A stretch of 30,179 nucleotides of DNA from an uncultured Clostridia bacterium. GTDB taxonomy: Bacteria; Bacillota; Clostridia; Lachnospirales; Anaerotignaceae. The notes beneath the pieces are model-generated. The model was not told where the DNA came from and searched no databases. It was given only the letters and a program-made list of their open reading frames with translations. The stretch spans positions 1 to 30,179 of the forward strand of contig CAJUJJ010000033.1 of assembly GCA_910586765.1 (NCBI GenBank), read 5' to 3'. Positions within the stretch are counted from its first letter, which is position 1. Every line of letters begins with the position of its first letter. This document shows positions 8,827 to 14,836 of this stretch, in pieces. The translations under genes were made by a program, and so were the position numbers.

Positions 8827-8855
8827 TTGACAATATATACTATTCCTAGTATAAT
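8827..8855 (+). promoter_or_regulatory. Consensus promoter with palindromic operator, cassette A
   Basis: TTGACA (8827-8832), a 17-base spacer and TATAAT (8850-8855) match the vegetative sigma factor consensus exactly. An 18-bp palindrome, TATACTA-N4-TAGTATA (8836-8853), fills the spacer and enters the -10 box. A protein bound there would block RNA polymerase, so I infer a repressor site. The same half-site occurs in cassette B. Confidence 0.85.
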
Positions 8856-8917
8856 AATATCAGAAAGGAGGTCAAAGAAACAACAAAAACACTAAAAAAA
8901 GAAAGGAGGCAAAAAGG

Positions 8918-9040
8918 GTGGATAAATTAGTAGGCAAAATAAAAGAGCTCAGAAAAGTGGTATCAGCACTTATTGAGCTCATGTTAGAAGTTAGTACTCT
9001 CATAGCCGTTATAAAAATGGTTATAGAAAGTATATTCTAG
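8918..9040 (+). CDS. 40-residue hydrophobic/amphipathic peptide, cassette A gene 1
   Basis: A GTG start preceded by AAGGAGG with 8 bases between gives a 40-residue peptide. The first 13 residues are charged (VDKLVGKIKELRK). The rest is an uninterrupted hydrophobic helix with few charges (VVSALIELMLEVSTLIAV, then IKMVIESIF). The copy in cassette B differs at only a few, mostly conservative, positions, so the peptide is under selection. It resembles small holin-like or type I toxin peptides in size and character, but I see no match to a named family. Its coding region contains a conserved stem-loop (8945-8980). Confidence 0.75.
   Translation: MDKLVGKIKELRKVVSALIELMLEVSTLIAVIKMVIESIF
8945..8980 (+). 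other. Conserved stem-loop inside cassette A gene 1
   Basis: GAGCTC-N4-AAGTG-N7-CACTT-N3-GAGCTC: the two self-complementary GAGCTC blocks pair, and AAGTG pairs with CACTT inside them. In cassette B (28927-28962) all arm bases are the same, while bases of the internal loop and apical loop differ. This suggests selection for RNA structure, although coding constraint is an alternative. Confidence 0.6.
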
Positions 9041-9047
9041 TATTCAA

Positions 9048-9065
9048 GGGAGGGGAAACCCTCCC
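9048..9065 (+). other. GAAA-tetraloop hairpin, cassette A
   Basis: GGGAGGG-GAAA-CCCTCCC, a 7-bp G+C-rich stem closed by a GNRA-type loop, starts 7 bases after the stop codon of gene 1. No U-tract follows, so it is not a normal intrinsic terminator. It is identical in cassette B. Likely roles are 3'-end protection, RNA processing or differential expression of genes 1 and 2. Confidence 0.75.
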
Positions 9066-9105
9066 ACCTACTAATATACTATACCACATATCTACCCTAA
9101 ATACA

Positions 9106-9213
9106 ATGACAAAAAGTATAAAAAATCTTATCATTGCACTTTTAAAACTTGCTTTTGAAGTTGCTCAATTAATTGTTGTTCTTTATGGTTTATATCTTAT
9201 ATTGTCTAAATAG
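9106..9213 (+). CDS. 35-residue single-helix membrane peptide, cassette A gene 2
   Basis: MTKSIKNLIIALLKLAFEVA begins the peptide and it ends 'YGLYLILSK'. It has a short basic N-terminus, about 25 hydrophobic residues and a terminal lysine: a single membrane helix of the size of type I toxins or small phage membrane proteins. The cassette B copy keeps 'SLIIALLELAFEI' and 'GLYLI'. No Shine-Dalgarno sequence precedes the ATG in either copy; instead 'TAAATACA' is conserved just before it. Expression may therefore depend on coupling, or be deliberately weak. No named family is recognised. Confidence 0.7.
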   Translation: MTKSIKNLIIALLKLAFEVAQLIVVLYGLYLILSK

Positions 9214-9238
9214 TCATTTACAAAAGGAGTTGATTGTA

Positions 9239-9439
9239 GTGCAAACAGAAACAAAACAAACAAATCCACAAACAGAAGCAAACAAAAGATGGCAGCAAAA
9301 AAATAAAGAAAAAGCAAAATATTTGCATAGTCGTTCTGCTGCAAGGAGTTTTATCAAAAATCATGCTACATCAGAAGATTTACAAGAATTGCAGCAACTG
9401 ATACAGCAAAGAATTGATTTTTTAAATAGTCAATTATAA
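9239..9439 (+). CDS. Small basic protein with RSFIKNxAT motif, cassette A gene 3
   Basis: The GTG at 9239 follows AAGGAG by 9 bases and gives 67 residues. The first 20 residues are Gln/Asn/Thr-rich and disordered (QTETKQTNPQTEANK). A Lys-rich helix 'RWQQKNKEKAKYLHSRSAAR' follows, then 'SFIKNHATSEDLQELQQLIQQR'. I recall many Firmicutes hypothetical proteins with a similar 'RSFI+N.At.eDL.EL..LI..R' ending, with no known function. An in-frame ATG at 9173 would start inside gene 2 and lacks a ribosome site, and the paralogue (29212) supports the shorter start. It could be the soluble, nucleic-acid-binding or antidote partner of the two membrane peptides; that is inference. Confidence 0.75.
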   Translation: MQTETKQTNPQTEANKRWQQKNKEKAKYLHSRSAARSFIKNHATSEDLQELQQLIQQRIDFLNSQL

Positions 9440-9445
9440 ATTTTC

Positions 9446-9469
9446 GGGGGCATTATTGCCCCTTTTTTT
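9446..9469 (+). terminator. Intrinsic terminator of cassette A
   Basis: GGGGC-N6-GCCCC followed by seven T's, directly after the stop codon of gene 3. The last bases overlap the stop codon of the convergent minus-strand gene at 9468. Confidence 0.85.
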
Positions 9470-9893
9470 ATTCCCAGTTTTCTTCATTTACTTTACTATC
9501 TCCATAAACTCTCATCAATCCTCTTATTTTTGTATTACCATCTACAACAGCATTTTCCAACACTCTAGCACAATCATAAATTTGAGCATTTCCTTTTACT
9601 ACCGCATTTCCTCCTATTTTAGCACAATCATAAACTTCTGCATTTTCTGCTACTACCGCATTATCATACACTTTTGCATTGCCATATACTTTTGCATTTC
9701 CTACCGCTGCACCATTATCATATATCCAGCAGCAGCCCAAATGCGACAAATTCCCTTCACTGCTTACTGCTCCTCCTTTTTGTCCTTTTGCCACATTTCC
9801 AAAACTTTGCAATGCCTTTATTTTATAAGCAGTACAGCCATTTACCATAATAGGGGAGGGTAGCAACTCATATTTTTTCAGTTCCTCACTCAT
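9468..9893 (-). CDS. Left-handed beta-helix (hexapeptide-repeat-like) protein in tail module
   Basis: A 141-residue protein. Residues about 1-60 form an N-terminal cap with two Cys near 'LGCCWIYDNGAAVG'. Residues about 60-125 are regular short repeats 'NAKVYGNAKVYDNAVVAENA' continuing as 'NAVVKGNAQIYD', the pattern of a left-handed beta-helix. Such solenoids occur in acyltransferases but also as trimeric phage structural parts; no catalytic His loop is seen. The gene has no clear counterpart in the PBSX order and lies between the LysM gene (4-base ATGA overlap) and the hub, so it may be an extra baseplate or spike element. Confidence 0.65.
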   Translation of the reverse strand: MSEELKKYELLPSPIMVNGCTAYKIKALQSFGNVAKGQKGGAVSSEGNLSHLGCCWIYDNGAAVGNAKVYGNAKVYDNAVVAENAEVYDCAKIGGNAVVKGNAQIYDCARVLENAVVDGNTKIRGLMRVYGDSKVNEENWE

Positions 9894-10480
9894 GGCAATA
9901 TCAACTCCTGTCCTATTTGTATTTTATGAGGACTTGCTATTTTATCTTTGTTTGCTTGATATATTTTGTCCCAATCATTTGCATTACCATATTGATTTTT
10001 TGCTATTTTAGAAAGCGTATCTCCTGCTTTTACAGTATAACTTTTACTTTCTGTATTCTGTTGTTTGTTTTTTTCTTCTTCTGTTTTAATATCTTCTGCC
10101 GTTTTATCAACAGCTTCTTTTGGTGTTGGTTTTGTTATCTGCACCACTCTTTGCAATGTAATAGAAAATGGTATAAAGAAATTTGTTCTGTGTTCTGGCT
10201 GAAATTCCTGTATCACAACTTTTTGTGTGTATGCTTCTGTTACAAAGTCAATAGGTTCTCCTTTTTGACGCATATTTCCTATTTGAACCATTCTTTCCAT
10301 AGCGTCAGTACCTTCAAACCAGCCTTCCCAGCTAATTTCTCTATAAGTAGAACCAAAATTTTGTATACTGACATTTCCACCAGGAAATGTATTGATTGCA
10401 AGCATTTGCCCACCGCCATGCTGTACACTGTCTGGTTTTTCCGTTGTCCGAAGCACCATATTACCAAGCATTATCTGCAA
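9890..10480 (-). CDS. XkdP-like LysM tail/baseplate protein
   Basis: A 196-residue protein. Residues 1-115 form a beta-rich domain ('GGQMLAINTFPGGNVSIQNFG', 'GWFEGTDAMERM') found N-terminal to LysM in XkdP/P2 gpX-like and T4 gp53-like baseplate proteins. A Glu/Lys linker follows (about 120-145). Residues about 147-195 are a LysM domain: 'YTVKAGDTLSKIAKNQYGN' then 'IYQANKD' and 'IQIGQELILP'. LysM binds peptidoglycan sugars or acts as a structural clamp in the baseplate. Its start at 10480 borders the hicAB control region, so hicAB separates it from the tape measure gene. Confidence 0.85.
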   Translation of the reverse strand: MQIMLGNMVLRTTEKPDSVQHGGGQMLAINTFPGGNVSIQNFGSTYREISWEGWFEGTDAMERMVQIGNMRQKGEPIDFVTEAYTQKVVIQEFQPEHRTNFFIPFSITLQRVVQITKPTPKEAVDKTAEDIKTEEEKNKQQNTESKSYTVKAGDTLSKIAKNQYGNANDWDKIYQANKDKIASPHKIQIGQELILP

Positions 10481-10504
10481 AAAAATCCCTCCTTTTCTAT
10501 TTTA

Positions 10505-10562
10505 AACACATATTTTTATATGTGTTATACTTATTGACACATATAAAAATATGTGTTATAAT
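10505..10562 (+). promoter_or_regulatory. hicAB promoter with two palindromic operators
   Basis: TTGACA (10534-10539), a 17-base spacer and TATAAT (10557-10562) form a perfect promoter. Two 20-bp palindromes of form ACACATAT-N4-ATATGTGT lie at 10506-10525 and 10537-10556. Their centres are 31 bp apart, about three helical turns, so they face the same side of DNA. The second covers the whole spacer. They are the expected binding sites of HicB or the HicAB complex (inference), and would give autoregulation. Confidence 0.85.
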
Positions 10563-10584
10563 AGTATTGTCAGGAGGTAAAATA

Positions 10585-10782
10585 ATGAAAAGTTATTCAT
10601 CAAGAGAAGTCATCAAGTTATTAAAAGCTGATGGTTGGTATGAAGTCAATGTAACTGGAAGTCATCATCAGTTTAAGCACCCAACAAAAAAAGGGCGTAC
10701 TACAGTAAAACACCCAGATAAAGACATACCTAGAAAAACACTTGATACCATTGAAAAACAATCAGGGCTAACATTTCGTTAA
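10585..10782 (+). CDS. hicA: HicA family mRNA interferase toxin
   Basis: A 65-residue protein starting MKSYSSREVIKLLKADGW. It has the HicA double-stranded-RNA-binding-like fold signature: 'GSHHQFKHP' carrying the catalytic histidine, then 'TVKHPDKDIPRKTLDTIEKQ'. HicA cleaves mRNA in the cytoplasm and is blocked by HicB. The start at 10585 follows AGGAGG by 8 bases; longer upstream starts would run through the promoter and operators, so they are rejected. It is the first gene of the plus-strand unit with hicB 129 bases downstream, a wider gap than the usual few bases. Length and motifs are complete, so the toxin looks functional. As a phage moron it may stabilise the prophage or defend the host. 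Confidence 0.92.
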   Translation: MKSYSSREVIKLLKADGWYEVNVTGSHHQFKHPTKKGRTTVKHPDKDIPRKTLDTIEKQSGLTFR

Positions 10783-10811
10783 GCCCTAACCCCTTCTGAC
10801 ACTTATAAACT

Positions 10812-10893
10812 CAAAACACTTATAAACATCAAAGTTACTCACTAACAATGTAATTTTTTCATATTTTATATGAAAAACTGTTCGTACTCACTA
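10812..10893 (+). repeat. hicA-hicB spacer carrying two repeat blocks also found near 27.7 kb
   Basis: Block 2 (10812-10850, starting CAAAACACTTATAA) matches the minus strand of 27633-27671 at about four fifths of positions. Block 1 begins with the palindrome TTTTTCATAT-N3-ATATGAAAAA (10855-10877) and goes on to 'CTGTTCGTAC'; it matches the minus strand of 27714-27750. The blocks may hold an operator and a leader for hicB; the order is reversed at the other locus. Confidence 0.6.
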
Positions 10894-10911
10894 ATTAGGA
10901 GGTTATATATT

Positions 10912-11316
10912 ATGAAAAAAACAGAACGTTATTTTTATCCTGCTGTTTTTACTTATGAACCAGAACAAGAAATTGCTGTTGTTTTTCCAGACTTAAATTG
11001 TGCTACAAGTGGTATAAATGATGATGATGCTTTTTTATCTGCAAGAGAACTTTTAGGCTGTGTACTAAATGGTTTAGAAGAAGATAACGAAGAAATTCCT
11101 TCTCCAACTTCTTTATCACAAATAAAATTGCAAGATAATGAAAAAGCTGTACTTGTTGATGTTTATATGCCTTCTATTCGTATGGCACAAATAAACCGCT
11201 CTGTTAGTCGTACTGTTACATTACCAGCTTGGTTAAATGCTTTAGCATTAGAACACAACATCAATTTTTCTCAAGTATTGCAAGATGCTTTAAAAACACA
11301 ACTCCATGTGAAATAA
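10912..11316 (+). CDS. hicB: HicB family antitoxin with C-terminal ribbon-helix-helix
   Basis: A 134-residue antitoxin. Residues 1-85 have the HicB partial RNase H-like fold: 'YPAVFTYEPEQEIAVVFPDL' then 'CATSGINDDDAFLSARELL'. Residues about 98-132 are a DNA-binding region of ribbon-helix-helix type ('SRTVTLPAWLNALALEHN', 'FSQVLQDALK'). It neutralises HicA and should repress the operon through the palindromes at 10506-10556. The ATG at 10912 has AGGAGG 9 bases upstream and is preferred over the one at 10870, which has no ribosome site. It ends exactly next to the stop codon of the convergent tape measure gene, with no spacer and no clear terminator, so transcripts from the two can overlap. Confidence 0.9.
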   Translation: MKKTERYFYPAVFTYEPEQEIAVVFPDLNCATSGINDDDAFLSARELLGCVLNGLEEDNEEIPSPTSLSQIKLQDNEKAVLVDVYMPSIRMAQINRSVSRTVTLPAWLNALALEHNINFSQVLQDALKTQLHVK

Positions 11317-14300
11317 TTAATATCCTCCCATAAATCCGTAAGGGCTCATCGTAAGCGATGGGCTTTTTTCTCTTTTCTTTTTACCATATCCTCTTTTATC
11401 CAATTCCCTTGCCACTTCTTTTGCGATTTCATTTTCTCTTTTTTCTGCCCCCTGTATCACAATATAAATCGGTCTTTGTTCTTTTTGGTTTTCTTCTGTT
11501 TTTTCTGCTCTATTTTTAATAAAAAATTTCTCGTCTTTTTTTCTCCAATTTTCTATTTCAATACCATTTAATGCTCCTGTTTGTGTAGCAAGAAACGCTG
11601 TGGTATCTTTTAATATTCCCTTTTTGCCTTTCATACCATCTGCAAAACTTTGTATCAAATTTCCTCCCCACAAATGGTTTGTTTTTAATTCTCCCTTTCT
11701 GCTAGGGGACTGTACTTTCAAATAATCTCCAATCACTGTAGCAAGAGAAGATGCTGCCATCATCAATGCACCTTTTTGACTATTCATACCATTGATAAAA
11801 CTTTGCATTAAATTACCGCCCCATAAAAACATATCTTCTTTTTTGATAAGTGTATTTTGAATAATATTATTAATGCTTTGTACCGCTGCCTGTACAGTTC
11901 CGCTTGTACCTTGCAGTGCATTAGCAAAAGCATTTCCTGCCTCTGTTCCACCCATCTGCATTACATTTGTCATTTCTTCTAAATTTCCCGTCATATCTGG
12001 CATAGCACAATTCATATTTTGAAAATCAAATGTCCCTTCTATTCCCTTTAATTGCTCCTTTACATTTTCCATACCGCTTAAATCTGTTTCATAGTTAGGA
12101 TTGATAAGCATTTCTGGATTGAGTTCTATGCCTTCTATACCTGTATTTTTCAGTATTTGTTCTATTTCTTCTGTATTGCTGTAATCCATTTGGTAACTAG
12201 GACTGACAGTAATTTCAGGATTGATTATGCCACTCGTATCAACACCATATTTTGTAATATCATTCATTGCTGAAGTATCTGCTATAGTACTAATATTTGT
12301 CACTTTGTTTATTTGTTCTGTTTGCTCTACTCCCACTTGAATAGGTGCTTCTAATTCGTCTTTGTGTTCGTTTTTGAATCCTAAAAAATTCTTTAACTTG
12401 TCCCAACCTTTTTGTACCCATTCTGTCAGTTGTTTAAAATGTGTTACCACAAGTGCTACCACTGCAATTAACCCAGCAATCGCTATAATTACAAGTCCTA
12501 TAGGATTTGCGTTCATAGCAATATTTAAAGCCCATTGTACTCCTGTCCAAACAGCTTGTGCTGCTTTTACTATCATAATAATAGGATATAATGCTGCAAT
12601 CGCTAATTTTTGTGCTACTGTTACAGCAACACCACCTGTCATAGCGATATTCCAAATGGTTTGTATTGCTGTTGCTGCTGCAACAATGCCTCTGTATATT
12701 CCCATAGCAACTGCTGCAACTTTTCCAGCTACAGCAAAAAACATTGTTTGTGCTGCTGATACTATTGCTGTTGCTCCCATAATAATCAGTGTTCCAGTAA
12801 CCAATGCAATAGAAGGTGCAAATATTGTTGTTAACAGTCTTGCAAGAGGGCTCATATTTGCCCAAGCATTTTGAAATGCTCCTACTACATTATAATTTAA
12901 AATATCAACTAAAAAAGATAATGCACCATTTACAATAGGAAGTATAACGCCTAATGTAAGCATTGCACCTTTTTCCATAATCCCTAATACTTTGCCTATA
13001 GTATTGCTCGCTGTTGCTGCAAAATCACCGAAATTCTGTCTTGCTATACTTAGTATTTGTTTTAAATTTTCCCAAATACTAGCAAAATGCGGTTTTAACG
13101 TATTCCAATTTCTATATACCACAAATGCAAGACCTGCTATGACTGCTATTGCTGCTGTTACCATTCCTAGCGTTGACAATATCGGTACAAAATGTGCTAT
13201 GATTTGTGCTCCTGCTTTTGCCCATATCAATTTAAAGCTGCCTACCAATCCTATTGCCATCATAATACCGCCCGACAACACCAAAAATGCAGAAGCCCCT
13301 GCTGCAATAGCTGCTACAAATTTTACTATTTCAGGATGCTGTTTTAAATATTTTGCCATTTCTGCTAATTGAGGATTTACTACTTGTAATATTTTTGCAA
13401 TAGGCTCTAAAAATGGTTTACCTACTGTTGCCTTTAAAGTATCTATTGCTTCGTTTAATATTCCCATTTGTGCAGAAGCTGTTTCCATCTGTGCTGCTAC
13501 TTGTTCCGAAACACCTAACTTTGTATCTGCTCTAGCTTTTATATTTAATGTGTCTTTACTTTCATTTACTTCAGCTAAAGCCAATGCCGTCTTTGCTCCC
13601 TGTTTTCCCATTACAGTAGATACCAATGTATTAAATTCGTCAGGACGCATTTCTTTTGCTGTCTTTTCCAGTATTTCCTCCATTTCTGCTACACTTTTTA
13701 GTGCTCCTGTAGCTTCTTCAACAAATATATTTTTCCCATCTTCTGTAAGCCAACCTGCATCTGTCATCATTCCCTCTTGTGTACTTGTAAAGTGTGTACT
13801 CGACAATGCGTCCAAAAAATTTCTTACATAAGTTGTAGCTGTTCTTGCATCTTGTGTTACATAATTTGTTGCAGTTACTAATCGCAAGGAGTCTTCTGTA
13901 ATTTCCATGTTGTTTCTACCTTTCCATACAGCCATAGCCGTACCTGACATATTTCCTATATTTTGCTGTATATCCAAAGCATCAGACCTTGTTGCGTGTG
14001 CATATTTTGTAATCAAATCAAAACTATCTGCTATTTGTTTTCCTTCAAATCCAAATCCTGCTGAAAATCCTGATGTTGCTTCTGCGGTATCTAATGCACT
14101 AACTCCTTTAATTTGTGCAAAATTCGCATTTGCTTCTGCACCAAAACTAAGTATATCTTCTACAGACATACCAGCTCTAGATAATGCTAACATACTTTGC
14201 TCAATCTCATTCTGATTAAACGTTGTATTCAATGAAATTTCCATTGCCTTATCTTCAATTTCAGCCATTTTTTCTTCAATTTCTGGCAGCTTAGATTGTT

Positions 14301-14592
14301 CTAATAAATCAGCACCAAACATACTAATTTTTAAATCAAGGGAGGTACTTTGTAATGTTGCTGCTTTGTCAACACAATCTTCTAACACATCTACTGTTGC
14401 CTGCAATCCTTTTACACCTGCACCAGCCAATAAACCACCTGTAATACTGATATTTTTAAATTCAGAAAGCTGTTTCATCACTTCATCTGTTACGCCATCT
14501 AAACGTCTAAAATCTCCTACAATCTGACTTATTTGTCCACTAATACCATTTACAAGTGATAATCCTATGGCAAAATCCATAAATGTACTCAT
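11317..14592 (-). CDS. Tail tape measure protein, TP901-like
   Basis: A 1091-residue protein and the longest gene in the window. The N-terminal 400 residues are helical with 'GISGQISQIVGDFRRLDGVT', 'FNQNEIEQSMLALSRAGMS' and 'TATTYVRNFLDALSS', typical of the TP901 tape measure core. Several hydrophobic stretches follow at about 425-500, 550-620 and 700-740 ('GLVIIAIAGLIAVVALVV'). The C-terminal part has imperfect repeats ('NPEITVSPSYQMDYS', 'NPEMLINPNYETDLS') and two copies of a 'LWGGNLMQSFINGM' / 'LWGGNLIQSFADGM' module. It sets tail length; at the usual ratio this suggests a tail near 160 nm (inference). A terminator-like hairpin lies before its ribosome site. Confidence 0.92.
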   Translation of the reverse strand: MSTFMDFAIGLSLVNGISGQISQIVGDFRRLDGVTDEVMKQLSEFKNISITGGLLAGAGVKGLQATVDVLEDCVDKAATLQSTSLDLKISMFGADLLEQSKLPEIEEKMAEIEDKAMEISLNTTFNQNEIEQSMLALSRAGMSVEDILSFGAEANANFAQIKGVSALDTAEATSGFSAGFGFEGKQIADSFDLITKYAHATRSDALDIQQNIGNMSGTAMAVWKGRNNMEITEDSLRLVTATNYVTQDARTATTYVRNFLDALSSTHFTSTQEGMMTDAGWLTEDGKNIFVEEATGALKSVAEMEEILEKTAKEMRPDEFNTLVSTVMGKQGAKTALALAEVNESKDTLNIKARADTKLGVSEQVAAQMETASAQMGILNEAIDTLKATVGKPFLEPIAKILQVVNPQLAEMAKYLKQHPEIVKFVAAIAAGASAFLVLSGGIMMAIGLVGSFKLIWAKAGAQIIAHFVPILSTLGMVTAAIAVIAGLAFVVYRNWNTLKPHFASIWENLKQILSIARQNFGDFAATASNTIGKVLGIMEKGAMLTLGVILPIVNGALSFLVDILNYNVVGAFQNAWANMSPLARLLTTIFAPSIALVTGTLIIMGATAIVSAAQTMFFAVAGKVAAVAMGIYRGIVAAATAIQTIWNIAMTGGVAVTVAQKLAIAALYPIIMIVKAAQAVWTGVQWALNIAMNANPIGLVIIAIAGLIAVVALVVTHFKQLTEWVQKGWDKLKNFLGFKNEHKDELEAPIQVGVEQTEQINKVTNISTIADTSAMNDITKYGVDTSGIINPEITVSPSYQMDYSNTEEIEQILKNTGIEGIELNPEMLINPNYETDLSGMENVKEQLKGIEGTFDFQNMNCAMPDMTGNLEEMTNVMQMGGTEAGNAFANALQGTSGTVQAAVQSINNIIQNTLIKKEDMFLWGGNLMQSFINGMNSQKGALMMAASSLATVIGDYLKVQSPSRKGELKTNHLWGGNLIQSFADGMKGKKGILKDTTAFLATQTGALNGIEIENWRKKDEKFFIKNRAEKTEENQKEQRPIYIVIQGAEKRENEIAKEVARELDKRGYGKKKREKSPSLTMSPYGFMGGY

Positions 14593-14630
14593 TATTTTCT
14601 CCCTCCCTTCTTTATTTCATTTTTCCCACT

Positions 14631-14654
14631 AAAAAAAGCGTCATATAGACGCTT
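14631..14654 (-). terminator. Intrinsic terminator between tail chaperone and tape measure genes
   Basis: On the minus strand AAGCGTC-N5-GACGCTT is followed directly by TTTTTTT. It lies 39 bases upstream of the tape measure start and points in the direction of late transcription. No promoter is visible between it and the gene, so late transcription must read through it or be antiterminated. Confidence 0.7.
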
Positions 14655-14836
14655 CAGTTTGTCAAAAAACCTCTCTTTGCCGTAAAAAGCAAGGGGTTTG
14701 TGGAGTGCAACTCCCCATTTTAATCCGCAAGGAGGGCTTTGCCCACCTGAGGAAAACAGCGAGTTTCAAGGCTGTTAAGCCGATGGAACAAGCTGTTTAT
14801 TCCTATGTTTTAGCAAGTCGAAAACTTGTTTTCGAC
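14655..14836. repeat. G+C-richer intergenic hairpin element
   Basis: Non-coding stretch richer in G+C than its surroundings. It holds a hairpin AAGTCGAAAAC-TT-GTTTTCGACTT that starts at the stop codon of the frameshifted reading frame, a GGAGT-N3-ACTCC hairpin near 14705, and segments such as AGGAGGGCTTTGCCC. It resembles the elements at 7.3 and 15.5 kb in position (right after a stop codon) and character, but not in sequence. It is probably an inserted host-type repeat. Confidence 0.5.

Larger units (their letters stand above)
8770..9469 (+). repeat. Three-gene small-protein cassette, copy A
   Basis: The whole unit (AT-rich leader, promoter with palindrome, 40-aa gene, GAAA-loop hairpin, 35-aa gene, 67-aa gene, terminator) is matched along its length by 28750-29464. 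The parts keep the same order, orientation and spacing. Nucleotide identity is very high in the first gene and lower in leader and linker parts. The unit is opposite in direction to the surrounding tail genes, so it looks like an independently transcribed insertion. Confidence 0.85.

Noticed and set aside
9173..9238. N-terminal extension of cassette A gene 3 from an ATG at 9173.
   Set aside because: The extension overlaps gene 2, has no ribosome site and is not matched in copy B, which has a start only at 29203 or 29212.
12362..12874. Long plus-strand frame of 170 codons opposite the tape measure gene.
   Set aside because: It mirrors the hydrophobic Ala/Ile-rich coding of the tape measure gene; no ribosome site or domain. 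Similar antisense frames (828-1433, 1213-1848, 20659-21024, 21253-21783) are rejected for the same reason.
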